This document shows, one piece after another, positions 1-12,537 of a stretch of 64,000 nt of DNA. The notes beneath the pieces were generated by a model that made no database searches, was not told the origin of the DNA, and saw only the letters and a program-made list of their open reading frames with translations. Source of the DNA: Polytrichum commune (lineage: Eukaryota; Streptophyta; Polytrichopsida; Polytrichales; Polytrichaceae); assembly GCA_950295325.1 (NCBI GenBank), contig OX485803.1:65611554-65675553 (forward strand), read 5' to 3'. A program made the translations under genes and the position numbers. Position 1 is the first letter of the stretch; each line of letters starts with the position of its first letter.

Positions 1-241
1 CCTTCACTCCTTTGATCGTGAAAAGGTCGGTGGCGAACAAGGTGGTGATCAGGCATACGATGATACCGGAAGCGCTGATAAGGAGTGGGAAGCACATGGC
101 AACGAAGTTCCTGTCTGTTCCGAAGGAAGACAGTGATGAAATCACTAAAGCGGCGCAGGTAGACTCAGCGAAGGATCCAAACAAATCGGCTCCCATTCCC
201 GCAATATCCCCGACATTGTCCCCAACGTTGTCAGCAATCAC
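1..241 (-). CDS. AVP1: H+-pyrophosphatase coding exon 3 (cut by window edge)
   Basis: The exon starts with GTG (Val) directly after a CAG acceptor and reads [20 protein letters not shown], then a helix ([20 protein letters not shown]). It is in phase with exon 2. It continues past base 1, so its end is unknown. Confidence 0.92.
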   Translation of the reverse strand, partial: MIADNVGDNVGDIAGMGADLFGSFAESTCAALVISSLSSFGTDRNFVAMCFPLLISASGIIVCLITTLFATDLFTIKGVK

Positions 242-3156
242 CTGTAATGCACATACTCGTTTCGTTAATCTTCAACCATCTCAGTAGCCAAAGACGTACT
301 ATATTTGAAACCACAGCTTCTATAATTGACCGTGACACCGAGTTGTTCTGTGGAATCACTTGGCTTCAGAAGGTGGAAAACAAAATATCAGCATTTAGTG
401 CATCTGTCTGTTTTTGGTTCATCAATAGCCAATCACGTCATGCATCATTCCGCATCTGATGCGTGGCCACCATTACGCGTATCTCAGAGAAAGTCTCCAC
501 AAAGTTTATAGAATATGGCTTCAGGCAATATTGAGTGTGTCAACATTGACAATGCCCACAAGCATTGCCCTCAAAATAGTAAGGAATATTGAGCATCACA
601 AGCCAGATCCAATAGAATTGACAATCGATTTCTTGAGTGAAGATAAATATGAATACCGGCATAAATTAAGCCAAAAGACGTACATGGCTTCAGACAATAT
701 TGAGTTTGTCAGCATTGGCTATGCCCTCAAAATAGTAAGGAATATTGAGCATCACAAGCCGGAAAACTTCGAAATGCCAAAATACGCTATATCCAATCAA
801 ACGATTCCAATGGTGCCAAGTTTCCGGTTTTGTTACTGACAAAGAACGCAAACTCACGACAACCCACCCTCCTACTTGCCGAACTCTCATTGTAAAAGAA
901 ATAGCCTCAGACAGTCATGTCTAGAGCATTGGCACAGCCTCAAATGGTACGGTCAGATAAGAATCATCACAAACCGCCACTTCAACTACATAAAATGTAT
1001 ATTGCAATATGGCTCCACGGACGTAGAATACTATCCCAACCCAATGGACACTAGATGTAGACATTATGAGGGGGCTTACATATCAGCATATCCTCACAAT
1101 GTCTAGGTCCGTGCCCTCCGGACGCAGTTTAAGACAATAATTCACTTTTTCCGTCGTGTCTAGAATAAATGTATAGGACACAGAACGAACAACAAATCAG
1201 CGGATAAGGTTCCTTGGATTGGCTTCAGATAGTGTCAAATTGTCAGCATAGCAAATGCCTCAAATGGTACGGACAATTCCTCATCATCACAAACCAAACC
1301 GCTTAACAAGTTCTACGACAATACAATAAGGGTACAAACCATCTTAACATGGGAGACAAACTTGAGTTACAAAGCAGCAAACTTACAGCTGGGTTCCTGG
1401 GATCGTCTTCTGGAATATTTTGCTCAATCTTTCCGACCAAATCAGCACCGACATCAGCAGCCTTGGTGTAGATACCGCCACCAACACGTCCGAAAAGAGC
1501 TACAGATGATCCACCCAGACCGTAACCAGTGATAGCCTCGTACAGACCAACCCAGTCATCTCCAAAGTACAACTTGAAGACCAAGATGGTGATGAACAGA
1601 ACAATGAGGCCGTTGGCGGCGAGCAAGAAACCCATAACTGATCCAGATCTGAATGCAACAATGAATGCCTTTCCAACACCCTTGCGTGCCTCCAAAGTGG
1701 TCCTTGCATTGGCGTAGGTAGCAATCCTCATGCCAAGGTATCCTGACAAGGTTGAGGTCAGGGCACCTAAGATGAACGCCACAGTGCTGAAGAATGCGTT
1801 GGCAATGGATGAGGGGCAGCTTATGGTCTCGTCAAAGTCGCATGGCACCCTATCAAAACTGAAGCCTCCGACGGAAGCAAGGAATACAAAGATGATCACG
1901 GAGAAGATACCCATGAAGATACACAAGTAGTAGTACTCGGTAGCGAGGAAAGACTCGGATCCTGTAAAGACACATGTCACAATAAGTGAGCCCGCCTAAG
2001 CACATTTCATTTTCTCCAGAAAACACCAGCTGCACCGAAACACTCTCGGTATGAGAAACTCAATATGCCCACAACTCAGATCAAAGAATCCGCATTGCTC
2101 GACGCAACCACAAATACAAATTCATATATCTAATCAAATAACAGACCAGTCCAGACCAGGCTAGCATCTTTGTTAAATGATCCCATTCGGCACCATAGCT
2201 AGAATATAACCAGATCCTGAATGTCAACAAACATAAACCACGCGTCCACAACATATACGAGAACCTTGATTTGTTTTAAATTATAAATGCGCGAATATCT
2301 CGACATCTCAACAAACACAACCACGGCTTTCAAGCACAGCATGCTGCAAGCAGCCAGAAATGCACCAATCGCTTACAGACAGAAACAGGCACGTAGATCG
2401 CATTTCTAACTAGGACGAGACCAGACCAAGCCAAGCTGACTGTGAAGCGCAAACATAATTTAAGACCAGCTCACATTGGACACCAAATCTAAAAAGACAG
2501 ATACTTGACTCTAGATCACTCTGCATGTAACCCTTCAACCTATACAGGACTTTCATTTTACGTCAAGGACCTCAGTCAAAACCACTCGCCTCTCGACTAT
2601 ACAACTTAAGACATCATATCTAACATACAAACCACATAGGAAACGGCGTCAATGTCTAAAAAGCTCGCATTGCGAAACCTAAACCTCCTCATTAACGCAA
2701 GAAAACTTAAGATGGGAGAAGTGGACCCTCGTGAACAAGGTCCGCATTCCGATAACAAGGGAACTAGTCACCTCGTCAACTACACATCTGAGATACAGTA
2801 GCTTAGGCATACAAACCACATAAACAGATAGACACCGCTCAAACTACCTAAAATAACAACAACCAAGTATCTAAAAATCTCACATTGCGAATCCTAAACC
2901 CCATCGTCAACACAGAAAGAGAAAAAGTTGATAGAAGCGGACCCTCGTGAATAGCAGCCTGTATCTCGGCGCACTTGGCGACAACGCTATGCTCGTCGAC
3001 ACCGTCCTCGTTAACCTCCATGTAGCCATTGTTGCTGTGCGCTCCTCCGCCAACGGAGACCTGTGAGACGATGTACCACTGGACAAGTGCGAACACAATG
3101 CCCACGACGCACGATGCTGGCACAAAGGCCAGCACGAACGTCGCTCCCAGCACCAT
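1..3156 (-). CDS. AVP1: Vacuolar-type H+-translocating pyrophosphatase (type I), 5' part of a spliced gene
   Basis: Membrane pump of the vacuole that couples hydrolysis of pyrophosphate to proton transport into the lumen. Three exons are joined on the minus strand (3156-2943, 1961-1387, 241-1), giving about 343 residues of a family that is usually near 765, so the gene runs off the left edge. The start ATG (3156-3154) has an AACCATGG context and is followed by a hydrophobic first helix. The joined frame contains [10 protein letters not shown], the catalytic DVGADLVGK motif, and across the exon 2/3 junction [15 protein letters not shown], another conserved Asp-rich pyrophosphate/Mg site. Exon 2 ends at a perfect GTAAGT donor and exon 3 begins after a CAG acceptor. 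The exon 1 donor (GAGG/GTCCGC) is weak. No stop or frameshift is seen. Whether it is the K+-dependent form depends on residues outside the window. Confidence 0.95.
242..1386 (-). repeat. H+-pyrophosphatase intron 2 with degenerate internal repeats
   Basis: A 1145-base intron. On the plus strand, variants of a block that begins TGGCTTCAGA and ends AATATTGAGCATCACAAGCC recur near 515-615, 685-775, 905-990 and 1215-1300, with a shorter start near 360. The first two copies are near-identical over their second half. The intron therefore grew largely by tandem duplication. No ORF here is credible as a gene. Confidence 0.7.
1387..1961 (-). CDS. AVP1: H+-pyrophosphatase coding exon 2
   Basis: Exon of 575 bases encoding several membrane helices and the cytosolic catalytic loop. 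[20 protein letters not shown] (about 45 to 25 residues before the exon end) is the family signature. The acceptor is a TTTACAG tract. The donor is GTAAGT at 1386-1381. The reading frame is uninterrupted. Confidence 0.93.
2600..2955 (-). repeat. Diverged tandem duplication spanning the exon 1 / intron 1 boundary
   Basis: Segments 2600-2745 and about 2800-2955 share order and wording, for example TAACATACAAACCACATA-like, CATTGCGAAnCCTAAACC and GGACCCTCGTGAA. The second copy includes the real end of exon 1. The first copy is therefore a decayed pseudo-boundary in intron 1, with a second CACGAGGGTCC donor-like site. Confidence 0.6.
2943..3156 (-). CDS. AVP1: H+-pyrophosphatase coding exon 1
   Basis: Encodes 71 residues plus one base. 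There is a short hydrophilic start, a transmembrane helix ([15 protein letters not shown]) and an acidic loop ending [11 protein letters not shown], the typical run-up to the second helix. The last base (2943) joins GA at the start of exon 2 to make a Gly codon. The preceding donor sequence is unusual for a plant intron, and a diverged duplicate of this boundary lies at 2661-2745. Confidence 0.88.
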
Positions 3157-3830
3157 GGTTGGTGTCGAAAGCCGCTCCTCCTCCCTCCTTTCTAACCAAG
3201 CTCCAGGGAGATTGCAAGGTCCGTGTTGCGCTCTCTCGGCGGACGGGGTTTCCGAAAGGGAGGAGAGGAGAGGGCAGCGATGGCGGGGCTCCGATCTCGC
3301 TCTGCAACAAGAAGGCCTCTGAGGAGCCCAAGCCTGCCTCTCATGGCCACGGACACCGCCCAAACCTAGCTCCAAACCCGGGCCGACCCTTCGTCCGACC
3401 CTACCCCTCAGGTCCGGGGCTCGGAGGAACGTTGGGGTGGTGGACCCTGGTCGGAGGCTCGGCGCTGCGATAAGGACGGGTTGGGCCCCACGGGTGACGA
3501 AAGCCTGCAGGCTCGGGACCGGGCCTGGCCACCGAAGAACGGTGGATGCACTGGAACCTTCTGGACGGGGTTTCCGGAGCTGCGGTGCGACCCGGAGCCG
3601 AACCGGGCCGCGTCCTCCGAGCCTGGCTGAGTCAGATAAGGTCCATCGCGTCCTCCTCGGTCCACCTCAGTTTGCCTTTTTTTACTGCAGTTGTTTTTAC
3701 TTTCACCCTGTATTTACTGGCGCCGATATTGGGAGGCCGTGGTTCCCTTTTTATACTGCGCCCGGCCGCTATTTTGGGGTCTTGGAGGGCCGTAAAACTT
3801 TCACTTGTTGTAGAGGAAATTATTTAGAAG
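3157..3830 (-). promoter_or_regulatory. GC-rich leader and presumed promoter of the H+-pyrophosphatase
   Basis: Upstream of the start codon on the minus strand, the sequence from about 3200 to 3650 is markedly GC- and CpG-rich compared with the AT-rich surroundings, as expected for an expressed housekeeping gene's 5' region. Overlapping open frames here on both strands are a by-product of the composition. No single TATA box or transcription start can be assigned by eye. Confidence 0.5.
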
Positions 3831-5030
3831 TGTGATCGGATTTTGTTTCCCCACACGTACCTTCAAGGGGAGTGGTAAACAAATTGCCCCATGTAGGCTT
3901 ATTGTTGATTCATCTTGAACCAACTTCCTCAATAGACTAATTTGGGGATCTTCAACCCCAAATTTGATGTTAATTTGGTTTTAACATAGTAATAATTGTT
4001 GTTCTCACCATGTTGATAGGCGTTGTGATTGTTTACCCAAGTGTATCGGGTTGGCGAGCGATCTCAGGAGTGTTTGTTATGTGGTACATTTGAAATATGG
4101 GTGTTTTGAGATAACACCAACTCTATGTTGATGTGAATGAGGGACACTTCACCCTTAATGACAACGGCAAACTCATATGTGAACTCATAATGTGGACACT
4201 TTATAGGAAGAATGTTTGTCATTGAAACGAAAGATTTAAAGGTAGGGACATTTTCCTCCCTGCACAAGCTTCGTGGTGTCTATGTAAATTCATCCGTTGA
4301 GCCACCAAATACAACAAGCTATTATATGGCCTAGTTATCTTTACTTCTAACTATTTGAGTCCAAAATGGTCTAGGAGATCCCAAAATTGCAGTACTATAG
4401 CGGAGTCTAGTTAGATTGAATCAATCTCCATGTGTGATGTATAAATCTACTTGAATGATGTAAAGCCGAAGCCCCTCTAATAATGTATTGGGTACATATA
4501 GACTTGTACACGAGTAAAAGGATATAATGAAATTATATACATGGCGTTCTATCCACGTGTCTGACGATGGAAATGACAAAGACTATCCTCTAGTTGTGGA
4601 CTATGTCTCATGTTACAAACACGTTCTTTGTTGCAAGTACGTTGTGTTTGTTGTGGAAAAATACACACCTACCAAATTATTTTGGTCACATTGCTTCTCG
4701 AAGTGTGTACAATTAGGATTTTGATCACATTCTCCTAGTTTCCTTCCCTCAAAATAATTTGCAAGTTGTATGCATCAATGGTGCAAATGATACTCTCGTG
4801 TGCATTATTATTCACGGACAAAGGACTCGGTTTCTCATCATGTTCGAATATCGTAGAGGGCTCTCTATTGCAACCACGTTGTATCTTATTATTGTCTATC
4901 TCAACTTTGGCTACATAAGATTCTCACTTTGGGTTACAAGACCCACGTGAATGCCAAGTTACAACTATTTTTCTTGCACCATTAAAGATGAAATAAAGTG
5001 CCATCTAGGGTATATACATATATCACAGGC
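3831..5030. other. Intergenic stretch, no gene seen
   Basis: AT-rich sequence with only short chance frames. I recognise no element or RNA gene in it. Confidence 0.5.
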
Positions 5031-5033
5031 TTA

Positions 5034-5191
5034 TAGCCCACCCACACTTATTGGTGGGGGCCACCAGTGAACGGTGAGTACCAACATGGACCACTTTTAG
5101 AGTTGGTTTAGCCAGTGAGAGCCACTGAATGAAACCAATGCTGATACTCACCGTTCATTGGTGACCCACACCAGTAAGTGTGGGTGGGCTA
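5034..5191. mobile_element. Short fold-back MITE with TTA target duplication
   Basis: A 158-bp element with ends TAGCCCACCCACACTTA and its reverse complement (with small gaps), followed inside by matching GTGAACGGTGAGTA / TACTCACCGTTCA arms. TTA lies directly outside both ends (5031-5033, 5192-5194). This fits a Tourist/PIF-Harbinger MITE. It has no coding capacity. Confidence 0.8.
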
Positions 5192-5194
5192 TTA

Positions 5195-5789
5195 GGCAAT
5201 AAGTTGAGATGAATGGCTTTGCACATGTCACTAAACGGGAAAGGTTACAAGTACTAAGCACTGAAAATCCTCAACTGATTGCATTTCTTATTTATATAGC
5301 CGGTGCACGTTAGGATGCTCCAACTTCAACAAATTGTCAAATCGTTTTATTTTAGACGTTAAATTGTTGAATCGTACTACACGATTTATTTAGTGATAAG
5401 ATAGGACCGTTGGATCACACGAGGTACTCTAGCAAGCAGGCGCATTAGCAAGCTAGAGCTTCCCATTGGCCTTGTAAACTCATCCATTTGTGGATGCATG
5501 AGTGTCCAATGTTTTGATGCTCCTTAACATGTCCTCGCTCTAAATGTTTGTTGTTTATGTCATCGCGAGCAAACTTCAATGGACCAAACCGGGATCGTTG
5601 ATGTCGATTCCGGAGTGGATTCGGCCACATGCGTCATGTATATTCTCGTGCTCACATTTACGAGTCCATGATCGCACACAAGCAATAAAATAAAACGAAG
5701 CGAAACGGGGGACTTGGAAAGAAACCTATCACATGATGCGACTCTTGGAATGATTCGTGTGCATATGTGCAAGACCGCAAAGTACTAAC
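5195..5789. other. Intergenic stretch, no gene seen
   Basis: Nothing recognisable. Short frames on the minus strand show no family motif. Confidence 0.45.
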
Positions 5790-5792
5790 TAA

Positions 5793-6329
5793 GGGCCGCT
5801 TTACACCTTGAGGCCTGGCCAATTCCCCTTGAGGCCGATTGCATGAAATTTCAGCCCCTTTTGGGTTGGAGGCTGGCCTCATCTACACATTATATAAGAT
5901 TATAACGAGGGCCAATTTTTCCATATGTAAAGGTCTTAAGGCCAAGAAGCTACGCGGATTCAATAAATATAGCATAATCCATCGGATCTAGCATAATCTA
6001 GCATAGAGCCGTTCATATTTCCACATAATCCAATGGATACGGTTCGTTTAAAAAACCATATTTTATTTTATTTTTAAAATTATTTTTATTGAAATGTGAT
6101 ATTGGCCCCGAGGCCAAGAATTGGCCCTCCATTTGGGTGCACCCAATTCAACGAGCTCGGGTTGTGTTAGACCATACCTTTTTTGATTAAAAAATTCATA
6201 CTTCCAAATCGGTCCGGCCTGTAGGTGTAAAGGGGTTGGGACCGATTTCAGCCTTTTGGCCAATCATAAGTGAGGATTTCAAACCTCTTACACAACGAAT
6301 TGGCCCGGCCTCTAGGTGTAAAGGGGCCC
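5793..6329. mobile_element. PIF/Harbinger-type non-autonomous element, subfamily 1
   Basis: A 537-bp element beginning GGGCCGCTTTACACCTTGAG and ending in the inverted counterpart GGTGTAAAGGGGCCC. It is flanked by TAA on both sides (5790-5792, 6330-6332). The interior has further copies of GGCC-rich inverted motifs and no transposase. The end sequence and 3-bp TWA duplication match the PIF/Harbinger superfamily. Confidence 0.82.
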
Positions 6330-6332
6330 TAA

Positions 6333-8516
6333 CTTAATTAGTTGGAAATTGGACAACCACAAGTTCGAAAAGGCCTCGCAATCCATTTCGGGTCACGTTT
6401 TTTGTCTCCACCGCAAGGAATGGAGATGCCGGACAGATGCCAAAGGAGATGCCGAATGGTCCACTCCGGACAAGGACTTAAGCTTACTAAGTACGCGCAA
6501 ATCATGAGTGACCGAGCTTTTCCCACATTCCACATCATGCTAAGGCACAATTTCCAAAGAAACCACAATCCCATGGAAGCCCAACATTTGTGCATCCATT
6601 CACCTTTGAGTTAACTTAGCCCCGGCTTCGCCAAAGAAAGTGACTTTCGACTCCGCAAAACAACGTTGGCCGTTGCATTGGAGTTGGAGGTGTCCCATCG
6701 GTTAGCTTTTTTGAAGCATAAAGGATCGTCATTTCAAGGTTTCCGATTGTAGTTGATATGCAACAATTACAACACGTCAAAGTGAAGATTCTTGTTCTCT
6801 TTTAATCGATTTCATAGGTTCTCTCGTATTTTATGTTACATGTCGAATCTTTAATGATTGATACGTAGTGAGCACACAGTCCAATCTCATTGTAACACAT
6901 GTTTTTAAAGAAGACAATCTTGTTCCCAACATTCGTGGATCCATTCGCTTTGGTCAAACTTTACCAATGTGAGGAATGTGGTGGATCTATCGTGCGCTCT
7001 TTGAACTCCATCGACACTTTTGGCGGTTGGATCATCTTGGAAATCGTCTCATCTAGCTAGCAATTTCGGAGTGTAAATATTGCCATTTCAAGTTTCTATA
7101 ACCATTGGTCATATGGGGAAGGTACAAGAGGTCAAGCGAACATTGTTGATCTCTTTCATTGATTGTACAAGTTGGCCAAGGCTAAATGCCCACCTCCTTG
7201 AGTTGGGAGAGGGGGAGTTATTGCATACAAGCATACCTCTCATGTATCCAACACACACGTATAAAAAGAAAGAAAGAAAGAAAGAACTTTAAATAGTGTG
7301 AAATCATGGGTGTTGCTATTTCAAGTCAATTGACACTGGAATTAGTTTCAAAGACCCCAATTTAGTCCAGTCCAAGTCATTTGAGATGAATTGGCCACAA
7401 ACCTACAAGGGGGTCAAGTTTACTATGACAAATAAGAGATGCGCTCGTATGCGATAATTCCCTCTCTCTCCCCTTTGAGATTGGTCCTCCACTGCTATTA
7501 CCGAGGTAAAGGGTGCCTAATATAATCTTGAATCCAACATGATAGATTTACCGCATAAACCCTTGATAGGAAAACCACAAAGTACCAACCGCTCATCAAT
7601 AACATTATCTCAAGGGGATGGAATGTAACCCCGCTCATGGTATTAGTCGCAAGCGCAAGAGTCACTACACACATCCCATCAATGAAAAACCTGGAAACAA
7701 CACTTAAACACCCTCTCATAAAAATAAAAAACACATTTTCAACAAATTAACATTATCGCCACACAATATGAACACTCAATACTAGTCCATAAACGAAGAC
7801 TAGAGAACAAACAATCAATCACAGACCTCCATGACCCAACATAACTAAATAACCTATCTCATAACCCGGTACACCTTACCATATAAAATAATGCCACCTT
7901 ATTGGAAAACACCAATAAACAACTACCACATACTATCAGTTACCGGTTAACCGGCTATTTGCTACTAATATAGTGTCTACTCCCTGCAAAGGGTGAAGTA
8001 GTTCTACATCTAACGCCATTGCCCTAGGGCGTGGCTAAGGATGTTTTACGAACAAATACTCTATTCACTCCGGCCTCCTCCGGAGACCAGAGTTCTTCTT
8101 CTTCTGAATCCAGCAAACTCGTGGTTGATTTATCTAGAACAAACACATCTACACTAACACAAGGCCTTTGATGATACTTATGGAATCAATCATCTAGGGA
8201 AAAGGAATTACAAACTATAATACAACGGACTGTGATTTCACCTTGTGTAAGAGTGGCGGGGGACAAAACTCAAAAGAGACATGTGTCTAGTCGTATAGGC
8301 CCTCCCAATTACGTTACCCACTGAATCTAGAATGATTAATACACTTTACGCACAAAAGTCCAATCTCATTGTAACACATGTTTGTTTGGTGTCCGTTCTT
8401 CACCACGAGCCTTGCCGCCACACACATACCACTCAAATAAACTTATTACATGTGTTTTGAGACAAAAATGATTTTGATGGATTTAAAAATAGAATTATCC
8501 ACCAAGGTTCAGATTG
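6333..8516. other. Intergenic stretch, no gene seen
   Basis: AT-rich with no recognisable coding region. It contains a short (GAAA)n microsatellite near 7264-7287. Confidence 0.45.
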
Positions 8517-8525
8517 TTGATGACA

Positions 8526-8946
8526 GCCCCGGGCTAGATCACATCTTCATTCGGTTGGGCCCCGGCCCTCCCACGCCTCCTTCACTGCCTGGTCTTCTTG
8601 CCCATAGTTGCGTGGGAACTCTTCCTCGTTGGAAACCAATACCTGGTCAAAATTACAAGTATTCAAGTTGACACCACTTTCACAATTCCCAAGTTCCTTC
8701 ACATGCCAAAGGAGGATTTGGGCGAACCAACCCACACACTCGTTCTTTGTTGAATGCCTAAACCCTTGTCTCCAAGAAACCAATGTACAGATTCGTTCGC
8801 CCCTAATCCCAAAGGAGCTCAATGTCACATTGGTTCCCAAAGGGGAAGAGTTCCCACGCAGTTGCGGGCAGGAAGACCAGGCAGTGAAGAAGGAGGCGTG
8901 GGAGGGGCGGGACCCAACCGAATGAAGATGTGATCTAGCCCGGGGC
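8526..8946. mobile_element. Fold-back MULE-type MITE, copy 1
   Basis: A 421-bp element whose ends GCCCCGGGCTAGATCACATC and GATCTAGCCCGGGGC are inverted repeats that continue for more than 100 bp. Flanking 9-mers TTGATGACA (8517-8525) and CTAATGACA (8947-8955) match at 7 of 9 bases, as for a decayed Mutator-type target duplication. Copies 2 and 3 lie at 12538 and 33530. The open frames inside reflect the symmetric GC-rich arms. Confidence 0.82.
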
Positions 8947-8955
8947 CTAATGACA

Positions 8956-11286
8956 TGGCATTTTATTACAACGCCTATCTTGTTCTCATTTGTAAGTTAG
9001 TTTTGCTCTATAATTAGCTCACTTCGCAAACCACTGGAGGCAATTATGAGGACAGGCTCTGCATTTTAAGCTATATTCGAGAGAAGCCAAGCTTGAATTT
9101 GCACACGTATGTGACTGTTGGGACAAGACCCCTAAAGTTAGAAGGAAGTGCTAGGCTTTGCCAATTTGGTACAAACTTTTTTCACAAGAGACTTTTTTCC
9201 CCCTTTCGGGCAGGGCCCATAGACAACCACCCCACATGAATTATGTGCCCACATGCGGGGAAAGGGGGCGTGCACCATGGGGTGTGTCACGTGCTTATTA
9301 ATGACCGGGACCACAAGAATCATGCCGGCCCAATGTGGCCCAATGTTTGGGGATAGGTGAGCATGGGCCACGAGTTGGCCAATTGGGTACTCGGGCTCGG
9401 GTGCTTCTCTTATACAAGTCCCACCCTCGATATCCGTTAACACTTTGGAGCAAGGAAACTCGTAACACGTATGTGGTGTTTTAAAAGTTTTAACACTTGC
9501 CGGGAGTAGCATAGACCACTCGTAACGCTTCCATGGATAACATTTATGTGACTGGAGTTGAAAACAATAAAAAAAACTTGTATAAATTAAAGGACAACAA
9601 TACGCACATATAGGGTTGTCATCATACGTCTAAGCGTGAGTGGAAGACCGAATCTAGAGTAGCTTGATGTGATTCTGGTGCTCGCCATGATTTCATTTCC
9701 TCTCGAGGTTGTTTCGGTTGCTCTGGATGAGAAGTGTGACACCACTGGTTGTTTTTTCTTTTCTTTTCTTTTCAAAAAGTGTTTCGAGGTTACTAATGCA
9801 CTTTCATCGAAGGTCTAGATTAAAGTCCGGTTTGTAATTGATAGTAAAAATTTATAGTGGGTCCAATTCCACTCTTTACAAAAGTCAAATATGTGATGGA
9901 CCTAATTCAATTTCATCCAAGATATGAAATTTCATAGCCTCACTTTCATCCAAATTGACACTTATTGAGGTGAATTCATTGACAAGGGGAGCATACTTTA
10001 AAAAAAATCTCTTAACAGTTAGCACTTACCAATGTATTTTAATATATTTAGTGATGATGATGATGATTATTATTATTATTGGGGACCACAATTTTCCTCA
10101 ACACATAACCGATTTCAACACTTCTCGGAGTAACACATATCGAGGGTGGATTGTACTTCTCTACTTGCTTTAATTACTCCGCCCAATGCCCACAAACTCA
10201 GACCACTTCTTGGGTACAAAACCCCTTTAATACAATCATTTCGAGGAAGCTCCGGTTTGATGATTTTGGATAAAGCTTTACACGTGTCTTGATAGATTAT
10301 TCATGTTGTTGGCATGAAATACATTTGAAATGAAATAACCACAATTTCATAGAGGGATACATTTTGAACGTTAGTGGATGAGAGTTGTACGCATGTGCAA
10401 CCTTTTCTTCTCCTCCGTTAAAGTACACGATGATGATCATCATTTACTTTTCGTATGAGATCCCCACACAATCAGTTACAAGATGAGGAAATCGATATTT
10501 GGTAGAAAACTAGGATTTTAAGTATATTTGGATTTATGCATGAATTTTGGACAATTCCAACCTCCAATATGATGTACACTAGATCGCAAAACTATATAAT
10601 CACGGTGGTTGGCAAACATGGAATACAAACATTCAAAGTTATGGTTGTTAGATGTTTGTGTTCCCACAAGTGCACATCCCTTCATTTTTTTGGATTGTAG
10701 TTTGTAAAATATACTTAAATTCACATTGGAATTAGTTTTCAGGCTCACACACCAAAGACACAACTCTAAGAAATTTTCATGTCTTTGAGCATGTCTATAA
10801 AATACAAAAAGGGATGAAATATAAACCTTGTGTTATTGTCAAAATTTGAAAGGTAATTATAACATTTGCCACAATATTCCTTAACTTTAACTTTTTGCAA
10901 TGGGAAAAAAAAAGCTGGAGATTTTTGTTATGCTACATAATGTTACAACCTACAAAGAGTACGTTTTGTAATGGGTTGGAGTGGAGTGGAGGAGGGGAGG
11001 TATCCAAACATTTACTAGCATGTTCCATAGAAATTGTAGTGTTATTTTACCTTGTGACGTGTTGTGTATTGTGGGCTGTGGACATAATTTACTATAGTAA
11101 TATGACTTCATTGCTTTTAAAGCTAACTCTATGTAGATTACCGGTATTACATTGATGTCCGTCATTGAGGATCTCAAACAATACTTCGCTGCATTTGCAC
11201 ATTGGTGTGACATATGTGCCCTCTAGTATACCATACATAAATTCATAAACCAAACTACACATAGATGTGTGCAATCGAAACCAAGT
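8956..11286. other. Intergenic stretch, no gene seen
   Basis: No recognisable gene. It contains (GAT/TTA)n simple repeats near 10053-10080. A 124-codon minus-strand frame at 9138-9512 shows no motif and is treated as chance. Confidence 0.45.
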
Positions 11287-11293
11287 CAAACCT

Positions 11294-11572
11294 CGGAATA
11301 ATAATAATAATAATAATAATAACCAATGTTGGGCAATCCAACATGAATTTGAGCCTGTTGGTCCTACCTTGCACAAGAATCCTCTTGATGCATGCTGGGG
11401 TTTATTGCCTATGTTGCGGTGGGTGGGCTCTTGGGGTTCCTTCCCACCCACCTACCTCGTTTTTTTCATCAAGTAGAGAGAAGATTTCACAACGGGAATC
11501 GAACTGCTAACCACTTCATTTGGGAATGGGTACCTCTCCACTATCACCCGGTAGTATAGGGTCATCTCGGAC
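11294..11572 (-). mobile_element. tRNA-derived SINE, copy 1
   Basis: Read on the minus strand, the head at 11572 carries a tRNA-like region: GATAGTGGAGAGGTACC resembles an A box and AGTTCGATTCCCG is a clear B box. A tRNA-unrelated body of about 180 bp follows, then an (ATT)n tail at 11297-11322 (plus strand). CAAACCT flanks both ends (11287-11293, 11573-11579), a likely target duplication. Copies 2 and 3 share head and body order. Confidence 0.8.
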
Positions 11573-11579
11573 CAAACCT

Positions 11580-12086
11580 TAAACTAAAGTTTTGTGATAT
11601 AGTGTTGCTCCTTCCACACTTTAAATTGATGCATGAGTTGTCAAGTAATGAAGTGGCAGTCATATAATGGTAAAAACACGGCGATATGGTGATGCACAAA
11701 CTTAGAGTCATGGGGAAAGATGCCATCACAATCACCTCGATACCCCAATTCCATGCCACACGAATTCGTTTCCATTATGGGTAGTTTATTGGGCCGCGAA
11801 TTTTGTTGCGAAGTGGAACTGGGACGTATCATTGTTAAGTAGTGTGCGTTCATTCATGTGGACCCTGAGAGTATAACCATGAGATGCCCCAACTTAATAT
11901 GAATCTCCTTGCACTAGGTCGAGACATCCCATGGTTATATTCTCAAGGCCCATATGAACGAACGCATGTTGCTCAATAATGTTATGAAGATTAGCATTTC
12001 ACTATGAAAGTGTAAGAAGCACAAGGGTATAATACCAAGGGTGGGTCGAACGGGCATTTCAATCACGCTGACCTATGGTCAGCATT

Positions 12087-12122
<36 letters not shown>

Positions 12123-12528
12123 GAAGCACTTCCAACAACTGTGATTTGGGAAGGCTTAAGATGACTACCCAATATAATAATCTCGTAAAAGCAAAATTGT
12201 GATTTCTTAAAGATCTAAAGGGCAAGTTGAGTATTAGTTTGTAGTTTTTATTCTCTGCAATCAGCTCATCTCAAATTGTACTAAACTTATGAATTAAAAC
12301 ATAGATTGTTGAACATGAATATAGTGGATGCATCCCAACTACTTGCATAGACTCGTATGCATACTTTGAGGTCATTATGATTCCAATGTCATGGACCCGA
12401 GATCATTTGAATTCCACGCAACAGCCTCTCTTGCCTGATCTCTCTCAAGTTAGTTGGTTGCTTATTCTTTCTTTTTTTAAATAAAAACTATAATGGTTTT
12501 TTTTGGGGGGTGGGGGGTTGAAGTGCCT
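11580..12528. other. Intergenic stretch with a CT microsatellite
   Basis: No gene seen. A pure (CT)n run of about 14 units lies at 12090-12118. Segments near 11840-11880 and 11925-11960 are loose inverted copies of each other (GTGGACCCTGAGAGTATAACCATG / CATGGTTATATTCTCAAGGCCCAT-like). Confidence 0.45.
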
Positions 12529-12537
12529 ATGTGAAGG

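Noticed and set aside
3011-3835. Several overlapping 90-175 codon frames in the GC-rich zone
   Set aside because: They arise from stop-poor GC-rich sequence over the H+-pyrophosphatase first exon, leader and promoter. None has a motif.
9138-9512. 124-codon minus-strand frame as a gene
   Set aside because: No motif and no codon-level sign of constraint that I can see.
11490-11572. Genuine tRNA gene on the minus strand
   Set aside because: The boxes are present but the cloverleaf is not, and the region repeats with a body and tail as a SINE.
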